A stretch of 64,000 nt of DNA from Microbacterium azadirachtae (GTDB lineage Bacteria > Actinomycetota > Actinomycetes > Actinomycetales > Microbacteriaceae): contig NZ_JYIT01000081.1 of the NCBI RefSeq assembly GCF_000956545.1, positions 118,642-182,641 on the forward strand, in the 5' to 3' direction. How positions within the stretch are numbered: the stretch's first letter is position 1; each line of letters starts with the position of its first letter. The position numbers and the translations under genes were made by a program. This document shows positions 54,579 to 62,395 of this stretch, piece by piece. The notes under the pieces are model-generated. The model saw only the letters and a program-made list of their open reading frames with translations, was not told the origin of the DNA and did no database searches.

Positions 54579-54663
54579 GAGGACGAGGCTACCGGTCTCC
54601 GCCGTGCGCGGCACGGGATCCCGCCCGGCCCCGGATCCCGCGACGCAATGGAAGGATGGGCGC

Positions 54664-55938
54664 ATGGCACGCGCCCGTGAAGCACTGCTGTCCCCCGCGG
54701 ACCTGGAGCGCCTGCGCGCGCTGCGAAGGATGAAGGCGGTCGCCCTGGGCGCCCTCGGCATCATGGCCGTCGCGTTCGTCGTCGCGTTCTGGCTGCAGGG
54801 CCGCTTCCCGTGGCTGGAGTACGTGCGCGCCGCCGCCGAGGGGGGCATGGTCGGCGCCCTCGCGGACTGGTTCGCGGTGACCGCGCTGTTCCGGCGTCCG
54901 CTCGGGCTGCCCATCCCGCACACTGCGATCATCCCGAACCGCAAGGACGAGATCGGGCGCACCCTCGGCGAGTTCGTCGAGACGAACTTCCTCTCTGCCG
55001 AGGTCGTGCGCACGAAGCTCACCGAGACCTCGATCGCCCGCCGCCTCGGCGACTGGCTGCGCACACCCGAGCACGCGGAGCGGGTCGCGAGCGAGGGATC
55101 CACGATCGCGTCCGCGGTGCTGCGCGCCCTCAGCGACGACGACGTGCAAAGCGTCATCGCGGAGCTCGCCCGCGAGCACCTGGTGGACCCGGAATGGGGC
55201 ACGCCCGCCGGCGCCTGGCTGCAGCGGATCGTGCAGGCCGACGCGCATCGCGGCGCCGTCGACCTCGCCGTGGACAGCATCGCCACCTGGCTCGACGGCA
55301 ACGCCGCCGCGTTCCAGGGACTCCTCTCGCGCCGCCTGCCGTCCTGGGTGCCGCGGCTCGCGCACCGCTTCGTGGACGAGGCCGCGTACAACGAGGCCGT
55401 GCGCTTCGTGCGCGCGGTGCAGGCGGATCCGCATCACCCCGCACGTCGCGCCCTGGACGGCTATCTCGCCCGTCTCGCCGACAACCTGCAGCACGACCCC
55501 TCCACCCGCGCACGTCTGGAGAACGCCAAGGCGGCCCTGTTCGACAGCCCGCGGGTGGGCGCCCTGGCGGCCGAAGCGTGGAACGCCGCCAAGGCGGGCC
55601 TCCTCTCCGCACTCTCCGACCCGGAGAGCGGACTGCGCCGCCGGGCGGCGTCGGCGATCGCCGAGCTCGGCGATCGCCTCTCCACCGAGGACCCACTGCA
55701 GGACCGTGTCGACCGCTGGCTCACCGACGCCGCCGTGTATCTGGTCGACCGCTACCGGCACGACATCGCATCGATCATCACGGACACGGTGGAGCGCTGG
55801 GATCCCGCCGAGACGACGGAGAAGATCGAGCTCATGGTCGGCCGCGACCTGCAGTACATCCGCCTCAACGGCACGGTCGTCGGCGCGCTCGCCGGGCTGG
55901 CGATCTTCGCGGTCGCGCACGCCGTCATCCCCGTGTAG
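54664..55938 (+). CDS. DUF445 membrane protein
   Basis: A 424-residue protein of the DUF445/YjiN family. The N-terminal membrane helix is at about residues 25-46 (VALGALGIMAVAFVVAFWLQ), followed by AAEGGMVGALADWFAVTALFRRPLGLP, the most conserved family block, then long coiled/helical regions (residues 100-380) and a C-terminal hydrophobic helix (NGTVVGALAGLAIFAVAHAV). Function unknown. The stop is 23 nt before the first of the short repeats that precede the nuclease cassette. Confidence 0.86.
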   Translation: MARAREALLSPADLERLRALRRMKAVALGALGIMAVAFVVAFWLQGRFPWLEYVRAAAEGGMVGALADWFAVTALFRRPLGLPIPHTAIIPNRKDEIGRTLGEFVETNFLSAEVVRTKLTETSIARRLGDWLRTPEHAERVASEGSTIASAVLRALSDDDVQSVIAELAREHLVDPEWGTPAGAWLQRIVQADAHRGAVDLAVDSIATWLDGNAAAFQGLLSRRLPSWVPRLAHRFVDEAAYNEAVRFVRAVQADPHHPARRALDGYLARLADNLQHDPSTRARLENAKAALFDSPRVGALAAEAWNAAKAGLLSALSDPESGLRRRAASAIAELGDRLSTEDPLQDRVDRWLTDAAVYLVDRYRHDIASIITDTVERWDPAETTEKIELMVGRDLQYIRLNGTVVGALAGLAIFAVAHAVIPV

Positions 55939-55960
55939 GGCGCGCTCGGCGCAGGCACCG

Positions 55961-56040
55961 GCGGTGCCACTGGGCGCGTCGCACCGGCGGCGCCCCTGGG
56001 CGCGTAACGATCTGCGGCGCCCCTGGGCGCGTGACGATCT
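55961..56040 (+). repeat. Three degenerate tandem units left of the 97-bp repeat
   Basis: Units beginning at 55961, 55987 and 56014 share GCGGYGCCMCTGGGCGCGT, with period 26-27 bp. Units 2 and 3 continue into AACGATCT or GACGATCT. The third merges with copy 1 of the 97-bp repeat. CTGGGCGCGT plus TAA or TGA would encode Leu-Gly-Ala-stop, the last codons of the nuclease gene. Confidence 0.75.
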
Positions 56041-56119
56041 GCACACGCCGACACGATCGGCACACGGATCCGGCGATCTCGTGTGCAGATCGTCGTAGCC
56101 TGTGCAGATCGTCACGCCC
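56023..56119 (+). repeat. 97-bp direct repeat, copy 1 (5' of nuclease gene)
   Basis: Identical over all 97 positions to 57019-57115. It contains a perfect 17-bp inverted repeat, GCGTGACGATCTGCACA (56029-56045) and its complement (56101-56117), plus an extra TGTGCAGATCGTC (56082-56094) 19 bp before the right arm. TAGCCT (56096-56101) is a -10-like hexamer. The first 12 nt reproduce the last codons and stop of the nuclease gene. Confidence 0.95.
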
Positions 56120-56211
56120 GATCGCCCTCCCCCGTTCGACGCGGACGGGAGTTGTCCACCGATTGCGCAGTCCGGGCCCCGCAGCGACGCCCGCTCGCCG
56201 ACCATCGTGTG

Positions 56212-57030
56212 ATGCTCTCCCTGACAGACACCATCAGACGTCGTGGCGGCATCGCGCGCGGGCTGGATCTGCAGCGCCTCGGCTTCACGCGGTCGTCGCT
56301 CGCCCGCGCGGTGCGGGGCGGCACCGTCGAGCGCCTGCGCGACGGCGTGTTCGCGGCCGGCCCGATCGAACCCGACGTCCGTGCGGCGGTCGCGCATGGG
56401 GGCGCCCTCACCTGCGCGAGCGTTCTGACCGCACTGCAGCTCTGGGTGCTGCCCCCGATCACGGGACCGCACGTCTGGCTCGGCGCCGGACGACACGCGC
56501 ACCCGCACCCGGGCTGCGTCTGCGTCCCGCACTATTACCGGGGTGCGCCGCCTCTCGGCCGCGTCGATCTGGAGACCGCCCTGCTGCACCTGCGGCTCTG
56601 CTCCGGCGACGAGGCGTTCTTCGCCGCCTTCGAGTCGGCATGGAGGCACGGGCACCTCGACACGGCGGCACGCCGTCGGATCCGGTCGGCATTGCCGGCC
56701 ACGGCACGATGGCTCACGGATCTCGCGCGCGGCGATGCCGACAGCGGCCTGGAGTCCTTGCTGCGGCTGAGGCTGCACCTCCTCGGTCTTCGTCTCGAGT
56801 GCCAGGTGCGCATCGACGGGGTGGGCATCGTGGACTTCGTGATCGACCGGGTCATCATCGAGGTCGACGGCAAGGCGAATCACGAGGGCACGGCGAAGCG
56901 GCACAAGGATCTGGTGCGCGACGCGGCCGCTGCCCGGCGCGGCTTTCGCACGCTCCGCTTCGACTACGCACAGGTGGTGCACGACTGGCCGTCGGTGCAG
57001 GCCGCGATCCTGGCTGCTCTGGGCGCGTGA
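56212..57030 (+). CDS. AbiEi-like winged-helix / DUF559 endonuclease-fold protein
   Basis: A 272-residue protein. The N-terminus (residues 1-60, MLSLTDTIRRRGGIARGLDL) is a winged helix of the AbiEi antitoxin kind. The C-terminal 100 residues have a Vsr/DUF559 PD-(D/E)xK core: D208 in GIVDFVID, then E217-V-D219-G-K221. A CHAT, AbiEii toxin or methylase partner is absent. It sits between two perfect 97-bp direct repeats, and its stop codon lies inside the second. ATG 56212 is chosen; the frame is open upstream into the repeat. Function unknown, possibly DNA cleavage or regulation. Confidence 0.83.
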   Translation: MLSLTDTIRRRGGIARGLDLQRLGFTRSSLARAVRGGTVERLRDGVFAAGPIEPDVRAAVAHGGALTCASVLTALQLWVLPPITGPHVWLGAGRHAHPHPGCVCVPHYYRGAPPLGRVDLETALLHLRLCSGDEAFFAAFESAWRHGHLDTAARRRIRSALPATARWLTDLARGDADSGLESLLRLRLHLLGLRLECQVRIDGVGIVDFVIDRVIIEVDGKANHEGTAKRHKDLVRDAAAARRGFRTLRFDYAQVVHDWPSVQAAILAALGA

Positions 57031-57115
57031 CGATCTGCACACGCCGACACGATCGGCACACGGATCCGGCGATCTCGTGTGCAGATCGTCGTAGCCTGTG
57101 CAGATCGTCACGCCC
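57019..57115 (+). repeat. 97-bp direct repeat, copy 2 (3' of nuclease gene)
   Basis: Perfect copy of 56023-56119, offset by 996 bp. Its first 12 nt are the Leu-Gly-Ala-stop end of the nuclease gene. Inverted-repeat arms lie at 57025-57041 and 57097-57113. The TAGCCT hexamer at 57092-57097 faces the arginase-fold gene at 57229, so the copy may act as its promoter or operator. Confidence 0.95.
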
Positions 57116-57228
57116 CCGCCGCGCGGATGTCTCGTCGGCCAGACAGCGTTCGGGCGAGGGCCGTGGGCGCGGACGGCCGTCGTGGCACGCTGGTCAGCGG
57201 ACGCCGATCCACCGAGAAGGGACCACCC

Positions 57229-58131
57229 ATGGCACTGTCGCACGATCCCCTCTGGCCGCGCGGCGGCGATTGGCCTGCGTTCGACGCCTCCGCCGACGCC
57301 GTGCTGCTGGGCGTCCCGACATGGCGCACCTCCCTCTCCGCCACTGGCGCGCACGCGACGCCGGCTGCCGTCCGCGAAGCGCTGCGCCGATACAGCCCGA
57401 CGCTGATGGGTCCGCCGATCGTCGACCTGAACGAGGTGCTGCGGATCGCCGACGCGGGCGACGTGCACGAGCCCGACGGCGACGAAGGCGTCGCCCGGGC
57501 GACCGCCCGAGTGGCGGAGCTCTCCGCCGCGTCGCGCCTGCTGATCGCCCTCGGCGGCGACAACTCCCTCACCTACCCCGTCGCCCTCGGCGCGGGCGCC
57601 ACGGGTCTGATCACGATCGATGCGCATTTCGACCTGCGCGACGGCGTGTCGAACGGCTCCCCCGTGCGCCGCCTCGTCGAAGACGCCCCCACGGGGACCG
57701 CGATCGACCCGCGCCGGATCGTGCAGATCGGCATCGCCGACTTCGCGAACTCCGCCGCCTACGCGCAGCGGGCGGCCGACTGGGGCATCCGCGTCATCAC
57801 GCTGGATGAGGTGCGCCGCCGCGGTGTCGCAGACGTCGTCGCCGAGGCGGTCGAGGTCGCCGGTGCCGGGGACGCCCCCCGCATCCACTTCGACATCGAC
57901 GTCGACGCCTGCGACCGAGCCGCGACCCCGGGATGCCCCGCGAGCGTGCCCGGCGGATTCGCCGCGGACGAGCTCCGCGCGCTCGTGCGCGGGATCGCCG
58001 CCGATCCGCGCGTCGTGAGCGCCGACATCGCCGAGGTCGACGCTACGGCCGACGACGAGGACGGGCGGACAGTGCGCCTGGCGGCCCTGTGCGTGCTGGA
58101 GCTGCTCGCGGCACTCGCAGGCCGCGCCTGA
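57229..58131 (+). CDS. Arginase/agmatinase/formimidoylglutamase-family protein with altered metal site
   Basis: A 300-residue ureohydrolase-fold protein. Second and third metal motifs are intact: D131-AHF-D135 and D222-I-D224 in HFDIDVDACD. In the first motif GGDH the histidine is replaced by N112 (GGDNSLTYP). DLRDGVSNGSP and ASVPGGFAADEL resemble formimidoylglutamases more than agmatinases. The changed ligand may alter activity. GAGAAGGGA precedes ATG 57229. No hut genes are adjacent. Confidence 0.82.
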   Translation: MALSHDPLWPRGGDWPAFDASADAVLLGVPTWRTSLSATGAHATPAAVREALRRYSPTLMGPPIVDLNEVLRIADAGDVHEPDGDEGVARATARVAELSAASRLLIALGGDNSLTYPVALGAGATGLITIDAHFDLRDGVSNGSPVRRLVEDAPTGTAIDPRRIVQIGIADFANSAAYAQRAADWGIRVITLDEVRRRGVADVVAEAVEVAGAGDAPRIHFDIDVDACDRAATPGCPASVPGGFAADELRALVRGIAADPRVVSADIAEVDATADDEDGRTVRLAALCVLELLAALAGRA

Positions 58132-58143
58132 CAGGCGCGGAGC

Positions 58144-58791
58144 TCAGACCGCGCGCAGAGCCTCGTCGATCGGCACCTCGCCGGCGTTGAACCGGATCGT
58201 GCGGCGCCTCGTCGCGGACTCGACGAGGGTCTGCGCGATCACGGCGGCGACATCGGCGCGGGACACGCTTCCGGATGCGTCCGCTGTCGCGTCGATCCGC
58301 CCGGTCGGCGCCTCGAGCGTCAGCCTGCTCGGCGCGAGCACCGTCCAGTCCAGGTCCGAGGCGCGCAGCGTCTCGTCGGCGGCGGCCTTCGCCTCCGCGT
58401 AGGCGAAGAACGGGTCGGACGGATCGATTCCGTGCGCGGGCGAGGAGCCGAAGTACGACACCATCACGAACCTCGGCACCCCGGCCGCTGCGGCGGCGGC
58501 CATGGAGCGGGTCGCGGCCTCGAAGTCCACGGCCCGGGTGCGCGCCGCGGATCCTCCGCCGGCGCCCGCCGACCACACCACGGCGTCGTGACCCGTGATG
58601 AGCGCGACCATCTCCTGCTCGGACGCGGACTCCACGTCGAAGACGACCGGATCCGCTCCGGTCGCGCGCACGTCGTCGACCTGGGCCTGGTCGCGGATCA
58701 CCGCCGTGACCTGGTCGCCGCGCGCCGTGAGGAGAGGTTCGAGGAGCAGGGCGACCTTGCCGTGGCCGCCGAAGATCAGGATCCGTGCCAT
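58144..58791 (-). CDS. NAD(P)-binding SDR of the atypical (YwnB/YhfK-like) type
   Basis: A 215-residue Rossmann protein. ILIFGGHGKVALLLEPLLTARGD is the N-terminal dinucleotide loop and WSAGAG follows at about residue 73. FFAYAEAKAAADETLRAS retains the YxxxK pair. It corresponds to small NAD(P)H-binding sugar-epimerase or flavin-reductase relatives. ATG 58791 follows TACCGT by 6 nt, so a leaderless start is likely. Substrate unknown. Convergent with the arginase-fold gene. Confidence 0.85.
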   Translation of the reverse strand: MARILIFGGHGKVALLLEPLLTARGDQVTAVIRDQAQVDDVRATGADPVVFDVESASEQEMVALITGHDAVVWSAGAGGGSAARTRAVDFEAATRSMAAAAAAGVPRFVMVSYFGSSPAHGIDPSDPFFAYAEAKAAADETLRASDLDWTVLAPSRLTLEAPTGRIDATADASGSVSRADVAAVIAQTLVESATRRRTIRFNAGEVPIDEALRAV

Positions 58792-58817
58792 GACTCCACG
58801 GTAGGCGGATCCGGTCG

Positions 58818-59813
58818 TCAACGCACGACCAGCCGCGGCTCGATCAGCGCGTGCGCGGTGCCCGCCTGCACCTCTCGCGGCGTCACGGCCTCCCCGGTCG
58901 GCCCCATGAGCAGCTCGAGCGTCGCGACGGCGACGTCCTCCGGACGCTGCTCCACGCTGGAGAACCCGAGCGCCTCGGCCGTCGGGGTGTTGTCGAAGCC
59001 GATCACGGGCACCCGGGCGGATCCGGCCGCCTGCGCGAGCAGAGCCCCGATCGCGAGCGAGTCGCTGGCGCACACGATCGCGTCGACCGTGTCGCCCGCC
59101 GACTCGACGGCGGAACGGGCGGCGGCGACGTCCTCCTCCGCCGTCCATCGCGGGGCCGAGACCCCCGCGGCGGCCATCGCCTCGCGCCAGCCGCGCTCGC
59201 GGTCGTCACCGGTGCCCGACCCCGTCGGCCAGCCAAGGAACGCGACCCGGGATCCGAACCCGAGCGCATGCGCGGTGGCGGCGCGGGTGCCCGCGGCGCC
59301 GTCCACGTCGACCCAGAGGTGCTCGGGCGCAGCGAGGTCGTCCTCCCCCCACGGCCGTCCGAACGCGACGAAGGGCAGGCGCGCGTCGCCGAGCCAGCGC
59401 GTGCGCGGGTCGCCGTGGAAGGTTCCGGTGATGATGGTGGCGTCGATCTCCGACCCCTCCCAGAGCTCGGCGAGCCGCGCGATCTCGTCGTCCGGGGTGC
59501 GGGCGGCGTAGACCAGCATGCGCATGCCGCGCTCGCTCGCCCGCTCGGTCAGCGCGTGCACGAAGCGGTCCAGCACCACGCCGGAGACGCCTCCGACATA
59601 GGGATCCAGATGCACCCCGATCGTCGAGCTGCGCCGGGTGCGCAGCTGCCGTGCCGCGGCGTGCCGCCGGTAGCCGAGCTCGTGGATCGCCTGCTGCACA
59701 CGCTCCCGCGTCGCCGGCTTCACGATCGCCGGGGTGTTCAGCACGTTCGACACGGTCTGCCGCGAGACGCCTGCGCGCAGCGCGACGTCCTCGACGGTCG
59801 GCGTCCTGACCAT
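58818..59813 (-). CDS. LacI-family transcriptional repressor
   Basis: A 331-residue sugar-responsive repressor. The N-terminal HTH is VEDVALRAGVSRQTVSNVLN at residues 7-26, followed by the hinge helix (RQLRTRRSSTIGVHL) and the periplasmic-binding-protein-like ligand domain (GFDNTPTAEALGFSSVEQRP). ATG 59813 has GGAGGGGAGAG upstream. It is divergent from the sugar ABC operon, with a palindromic operator in between. Confidence 0.9.
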   Translation of the reverse strand: MVRTPTVEDVALRAGVSRQTVSNVLNTPAIVKPATRERVQQAIHELGYRRHAAARQLRTRRSSTIGVHLDPYVGGVSGVVLDRFVHALTERASERGMRMLVYAARTPDDEIARLAELWEGSEIDATIITGTFHGDPRTRWLGDARLPFVAFGRPWGEDDLAAPEHLWVDVDGAAGTRAATAHALGFGSRVAFLGWPTGSGTGDDRERGWREAMAAAGVSAPRWTAEEDVAAARSAVESAGDTVDAIVCASDSLAIGALLAQAAGSARVPVIGFDNTPTAEALGFSSVEQRPEDVAVATLELLMGPTGEAVTPREVQAGTAHALIEPRLVVR

Positions 59814-59859
59814 GTCTCTCCCCTCCGCGGCTCGGGTGGTCCGGGACCACCTTCCCACC

Positions 59860-59889
59860 TTGACACCCCGCACCCGTGCCGCCTAGCGT
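59860..59889 (+). promoter_or_regulatory. Promoter of the sugar ABC operon
   Basis: -35 TTGACA (59860-59865), an 18-bp spacer and -10 TAGCGT (59884-59889) give a predicted start near 59896, about 90 nt before the binding-protein ATG. Confidence 0.55.
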
Positions 59890-59902
59890 ATTGGACAGAG
59901 AG

Positions 59903-59916
59903 TTTGATCGTTCAAA
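59903..59916. promoter_or_regulatory. LacI-type operator for the sugar ABC operon
   Basis: TTTGATCGTTCAAA has 5-bp inverted arms and a central CG, the usual LacI-family layout. It lies just downstream of the predicted transcription start, so a bound repressor would block elongation. Confidence 0.65.
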
Positions 59917-59987
59917 TTCTGGGGATGGCGTCCTGCCGCCCATGCGAAGCAGTCATCATCACGGATGCTCATCAAGGGAGAAGAGAC

Positions 59988-61250
59988 ATGACACGGCACA
60001 GCACGCGCGCCGCGATCGGGGCAGGGGCACTCGTCCTCGTCGGCGCGATCGCCCTGACCGGCTGCGGTTCCGGGTTCTCCGGCGGCGACGCCGGCAGCAC
60101 CGGATCCTCGAAGCTGACCTCGTCCGACAAGCCGCTGAACATCCTCATCGGATCGTCCGGCGACGCGGAGACCAAGGCCGTCAACGACGCCGTCGCGGCG
60201 TGGTCGAAGAACTCCGGCGTCAAGGCGACCGTCACCGCGGCGAGCGACCTGAACCAGCAGCTCTCGCAGGGCTTCGCCTCCGGATCCCCCGCCGATGTGT
60301 TCTACCAGTCGACGGATGCGCTGGCCGGCTACGCGTCCAACGGCTCCCTGCTCGCCTACGGCGATCTGCTGAAGAACAAGGACGACTTCTACCCGAGCCT
60401 GCTGAAGTCGTTCACCTACGACGGCAAGCTCTACTGCGCGCCGAAGGACTTCTCCACGCTGCAGCTCGTGATCAACACCGACATGTGGACGAAGGCCGGC
60501 CTGACCGACGCCGACGTCCCGAAGACCTGGGACGAGCTCGCCACGGTCTCGCAGAAGCTCACCGCCGACGGCCACGTGGGCCTGTCGATGAGCGGCGAGT
60601 ACGCACGCGTCGGCGCCTTCATGGTCGCCGCCGGCGGCGGGCTGATGAACGCCGACTCGACCAAGGCCACGGCCGACGCCGAGGGCAACGTGAAGGCGCT
60701 CGACTACCTCAAGGGGCTCCTCAACGCCGGGTCGATGAAGTTCGCCGCGGATCTCGGATCCGGCTGGGGCGGAGAGGCGTTCGGCACCCAGAAGGCCGCG
60801 ATGGTCGTCGAGGGCAACTGGATCACCGGTGCCATGACCAACGACTACCCCACCGTGAAGTACAAGGCTGTCGAGCTGCCCGCCGGCCCCGACGGCAAGA
60901 AGGGCACGCTGCAGTTCACCAACTGCTGGGGCATCTCGGCCGACAGCAAGAACCAGAAGGCGGCCCTCGACCTCGTCGAGCACCTGACCAGCGCGGACAG
61001 CCAGCTCGCCTTCTCGAAGGCGTTCGGCCCGATGCCGTCGATCAAGTCGGCCGCGGACGCGTGGAAGAAGGACAACGCCCCGCTCGTGCCGTTCCTGAAC
61101 GGAGCGGACTACGCCCAGGGCGTGCCGACCGCCAAGGGCGCCAGCGACGTCGTGACCGACTTCAACGGCAAGCTCGGATCGCTCGCGACCGGCGACCCGA
61201 AGGCGATCCTCGACGCCACGCAGAAGAACCTGGAAGCACTGACCAAGTAA
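59988..61250 (+). CDS. Sugar ABC transporter substrate-binding lipoprotein
   Basis: A 420-residue family-1 extracellular solute-binding protein. The Sec lipoprotein signal ends in LTGC with C26 as the modified cysteine. The mature part has LNILIGSSGDAETKAVNDAVAAW, ADVFYQSTDALAGY, FCAPKDFSTL-type YCAPKDFSTLQLVINTDMW, and GKKGTLQFTNCWGIS, matching carbohydrate-binding proteins. AAGGGAGAAGAG precedes ATG 59988. Substrate class is inferred from the family and LacI linkage. Confidence 0.88.
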   Translation: MTRHSTRAAIGAGALVLVGAIALTGCGSGFSGGDAGSTGSSKLTSSDKPLNILIGSSGDAETKAVNDAVAAWSKNSGVKATVTAASDLNQQLSQGFASGSPADVFYQSTDALAGYASNGSLLAYGDLLKNKDDFYPSLLKSFTYDGKLYCAPKDFSTLQLVINTDMWTKAGLTDADVPKTWDELATVSQKLTADGHVGLSMSGEYARVGAFMVAAGGGLMNADSTKATADAEGNVKALDYLKGLLNAGSMKFAADLGSGWGGEAFGTQKAAMVVEGNWITGAMTNDYPTVKYKAVELPAGPDGKKGTLQFTNCWGISADSKNQKAALDLVEHLTSADSQLAFSKAFGPMPSIKSAADAWKKDNAPLVPFLNGADYAQGVPTAKGASDVVTDFNGKLGSLATGDPKAILDATQKNLEALTK

Positions 61251-61252
61251 TC

Positions 61253-62395
61253 ATGGCCTCCTCCACCGTGCGGTCTCACCGGCCCGCGTCCCACCCGGGA
61301 CTGCGGCGCGGTGAGACCGCATCGGGGTGGTTGTTCACCGCCCCGATGCTGATCCTGCTCGGCCTGTTCCTGGTCGTGCCCGTGCTCATGGCGCTCTGGG
61401 TGAGCGTCAGCGACTGGGGCGGGCGCGGCTCGCCCTTCTCGGGCGGCGTCTCGTTCGTGGGCCTGAAGAACTACGCCGCCCTCCTGCTCGGCGGCGGCCT
61501 CGCCGAGGCCGACTTCGGCATGAGCCTGAAGAACAACGCCTGGTACGTCCTGCTCGTGGTGCCGTGCCAGACCGCCCTGAGCCTCTTCCTCGCCGTGCTG
61601 GTGAATCGGCAGATCCTCAAGGGCCGCGGCTTCTTCCGCACCGCGTTCTACTTCCCCTCGGTGACGAGCTCCGTCGCCATCACCGTCCTGTTCCTGTTCC
61701 TGTTCTCCACGACCGGAGCCGTCAACGCCGCGCTCGGATGGCTCGGGATCAACGGCCCGAACTGGCTCAACGACCCGTCCGGGATCCTGCACTTCGGCGC
61801 CACGTCCGGGCCCGCGGCCCTGACGGAGAACAGCTTCCTCGGCGTCTCCTATTGGGACTGGATCGGCGGCCCCAGCGTCGCGATGTGCGTCTACATCATC
61901 ATGGCGATCTTCACCACGAGCGGGACGTTCATGCTGCTGTTCCTCGCCGCCCTGCAGAACATCTCCGGAGAGGTGCAGGAGGCCGCCATGATGGACGGCG
62001 CGAACGGCTGGCAGCGGTTCTGGCGGGTGACGCTCCCTCAGCTGCGCCCGACGCTGTTCACCGTCCTCACGCTCGGGCTCATCGGCTGCTGGCAGATCTT
62101 CGACCAGATCTACACCGGCACGCGCGGTCAGCCGGCGAAGACGACGATCACGCCCGCGTACCAGTCGTATCAGTCGTCGTTCCTCAACCAGGAGTGGGGT
62201 CAGGGCGCCGCGATCGCGTTCATCCTGTTCGTGATCATCATCGTCTTCACCCTCGTGCAGCGCTGGGCGCTGCGTGATCGGCTCGTGTCCCGACGGCGCA
62301 ACCGGCCGTATGCGGAAGCGGCCGAACGCGCCGCCGCCCGCGCGGCCTCGGTCAAGGACGACCGCACGCCCACGACCGAAGGAGCTCCCCGATGA
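61253..62395 (+). CDS. Sugar ABC transporter permease (MalF-type)
   Basis: A 380-residue permease with six or seven helices. The EAA motif is EVQEAAMMDGANGWQRFWRVTLPQLRP (EAA plus conserved G). It starts with a basic tail before GWLFTAPMLILLGLFLVVPVL. It follows the binding-protein gene after 2 nt, and its last 4 nt overlap the next permease. Confidence 0.9.
   Translation: MASSTVRSHRPASHPGLRRGETASGWLFTAPMLILLGLFLVVPVLMALWVSVSDWGGRGSPFSGGVSFVGLKNYAALLLGGGLAEADFGMSLKNNAWYVLLVVPCQTALSLFLAVLVNRQILKGRGFFRTAFYFPSVTSSVAITVLFLFLFSTTGAVNAALGWLGINGPNWLNDPSGILHFGATSGPAALTENSFLGVSYWDWIGGPSVAMCVYIIMAIFTTSGTFMLLFLAALQNISGEVQEAAMMDGANGWQRFWRVTLPQLRPTLFTVLTLGLIGCWQIFDQIYTGTRGQPAKTTITPAYQSYQSSFLNQEWGQGAAIAFILFVIIIVFTLVQRWALRDRLVSRRRNRPYAEAAERAAARAASVKDDRTPTTEGAPR

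Noticed and set aside
56023..57115. Insertion sequence or integron cassette
   Set aside because: No transposase or integrase gene. The repeats are direct, not terminal inverted, and no short target-site duplication outside them is visible.
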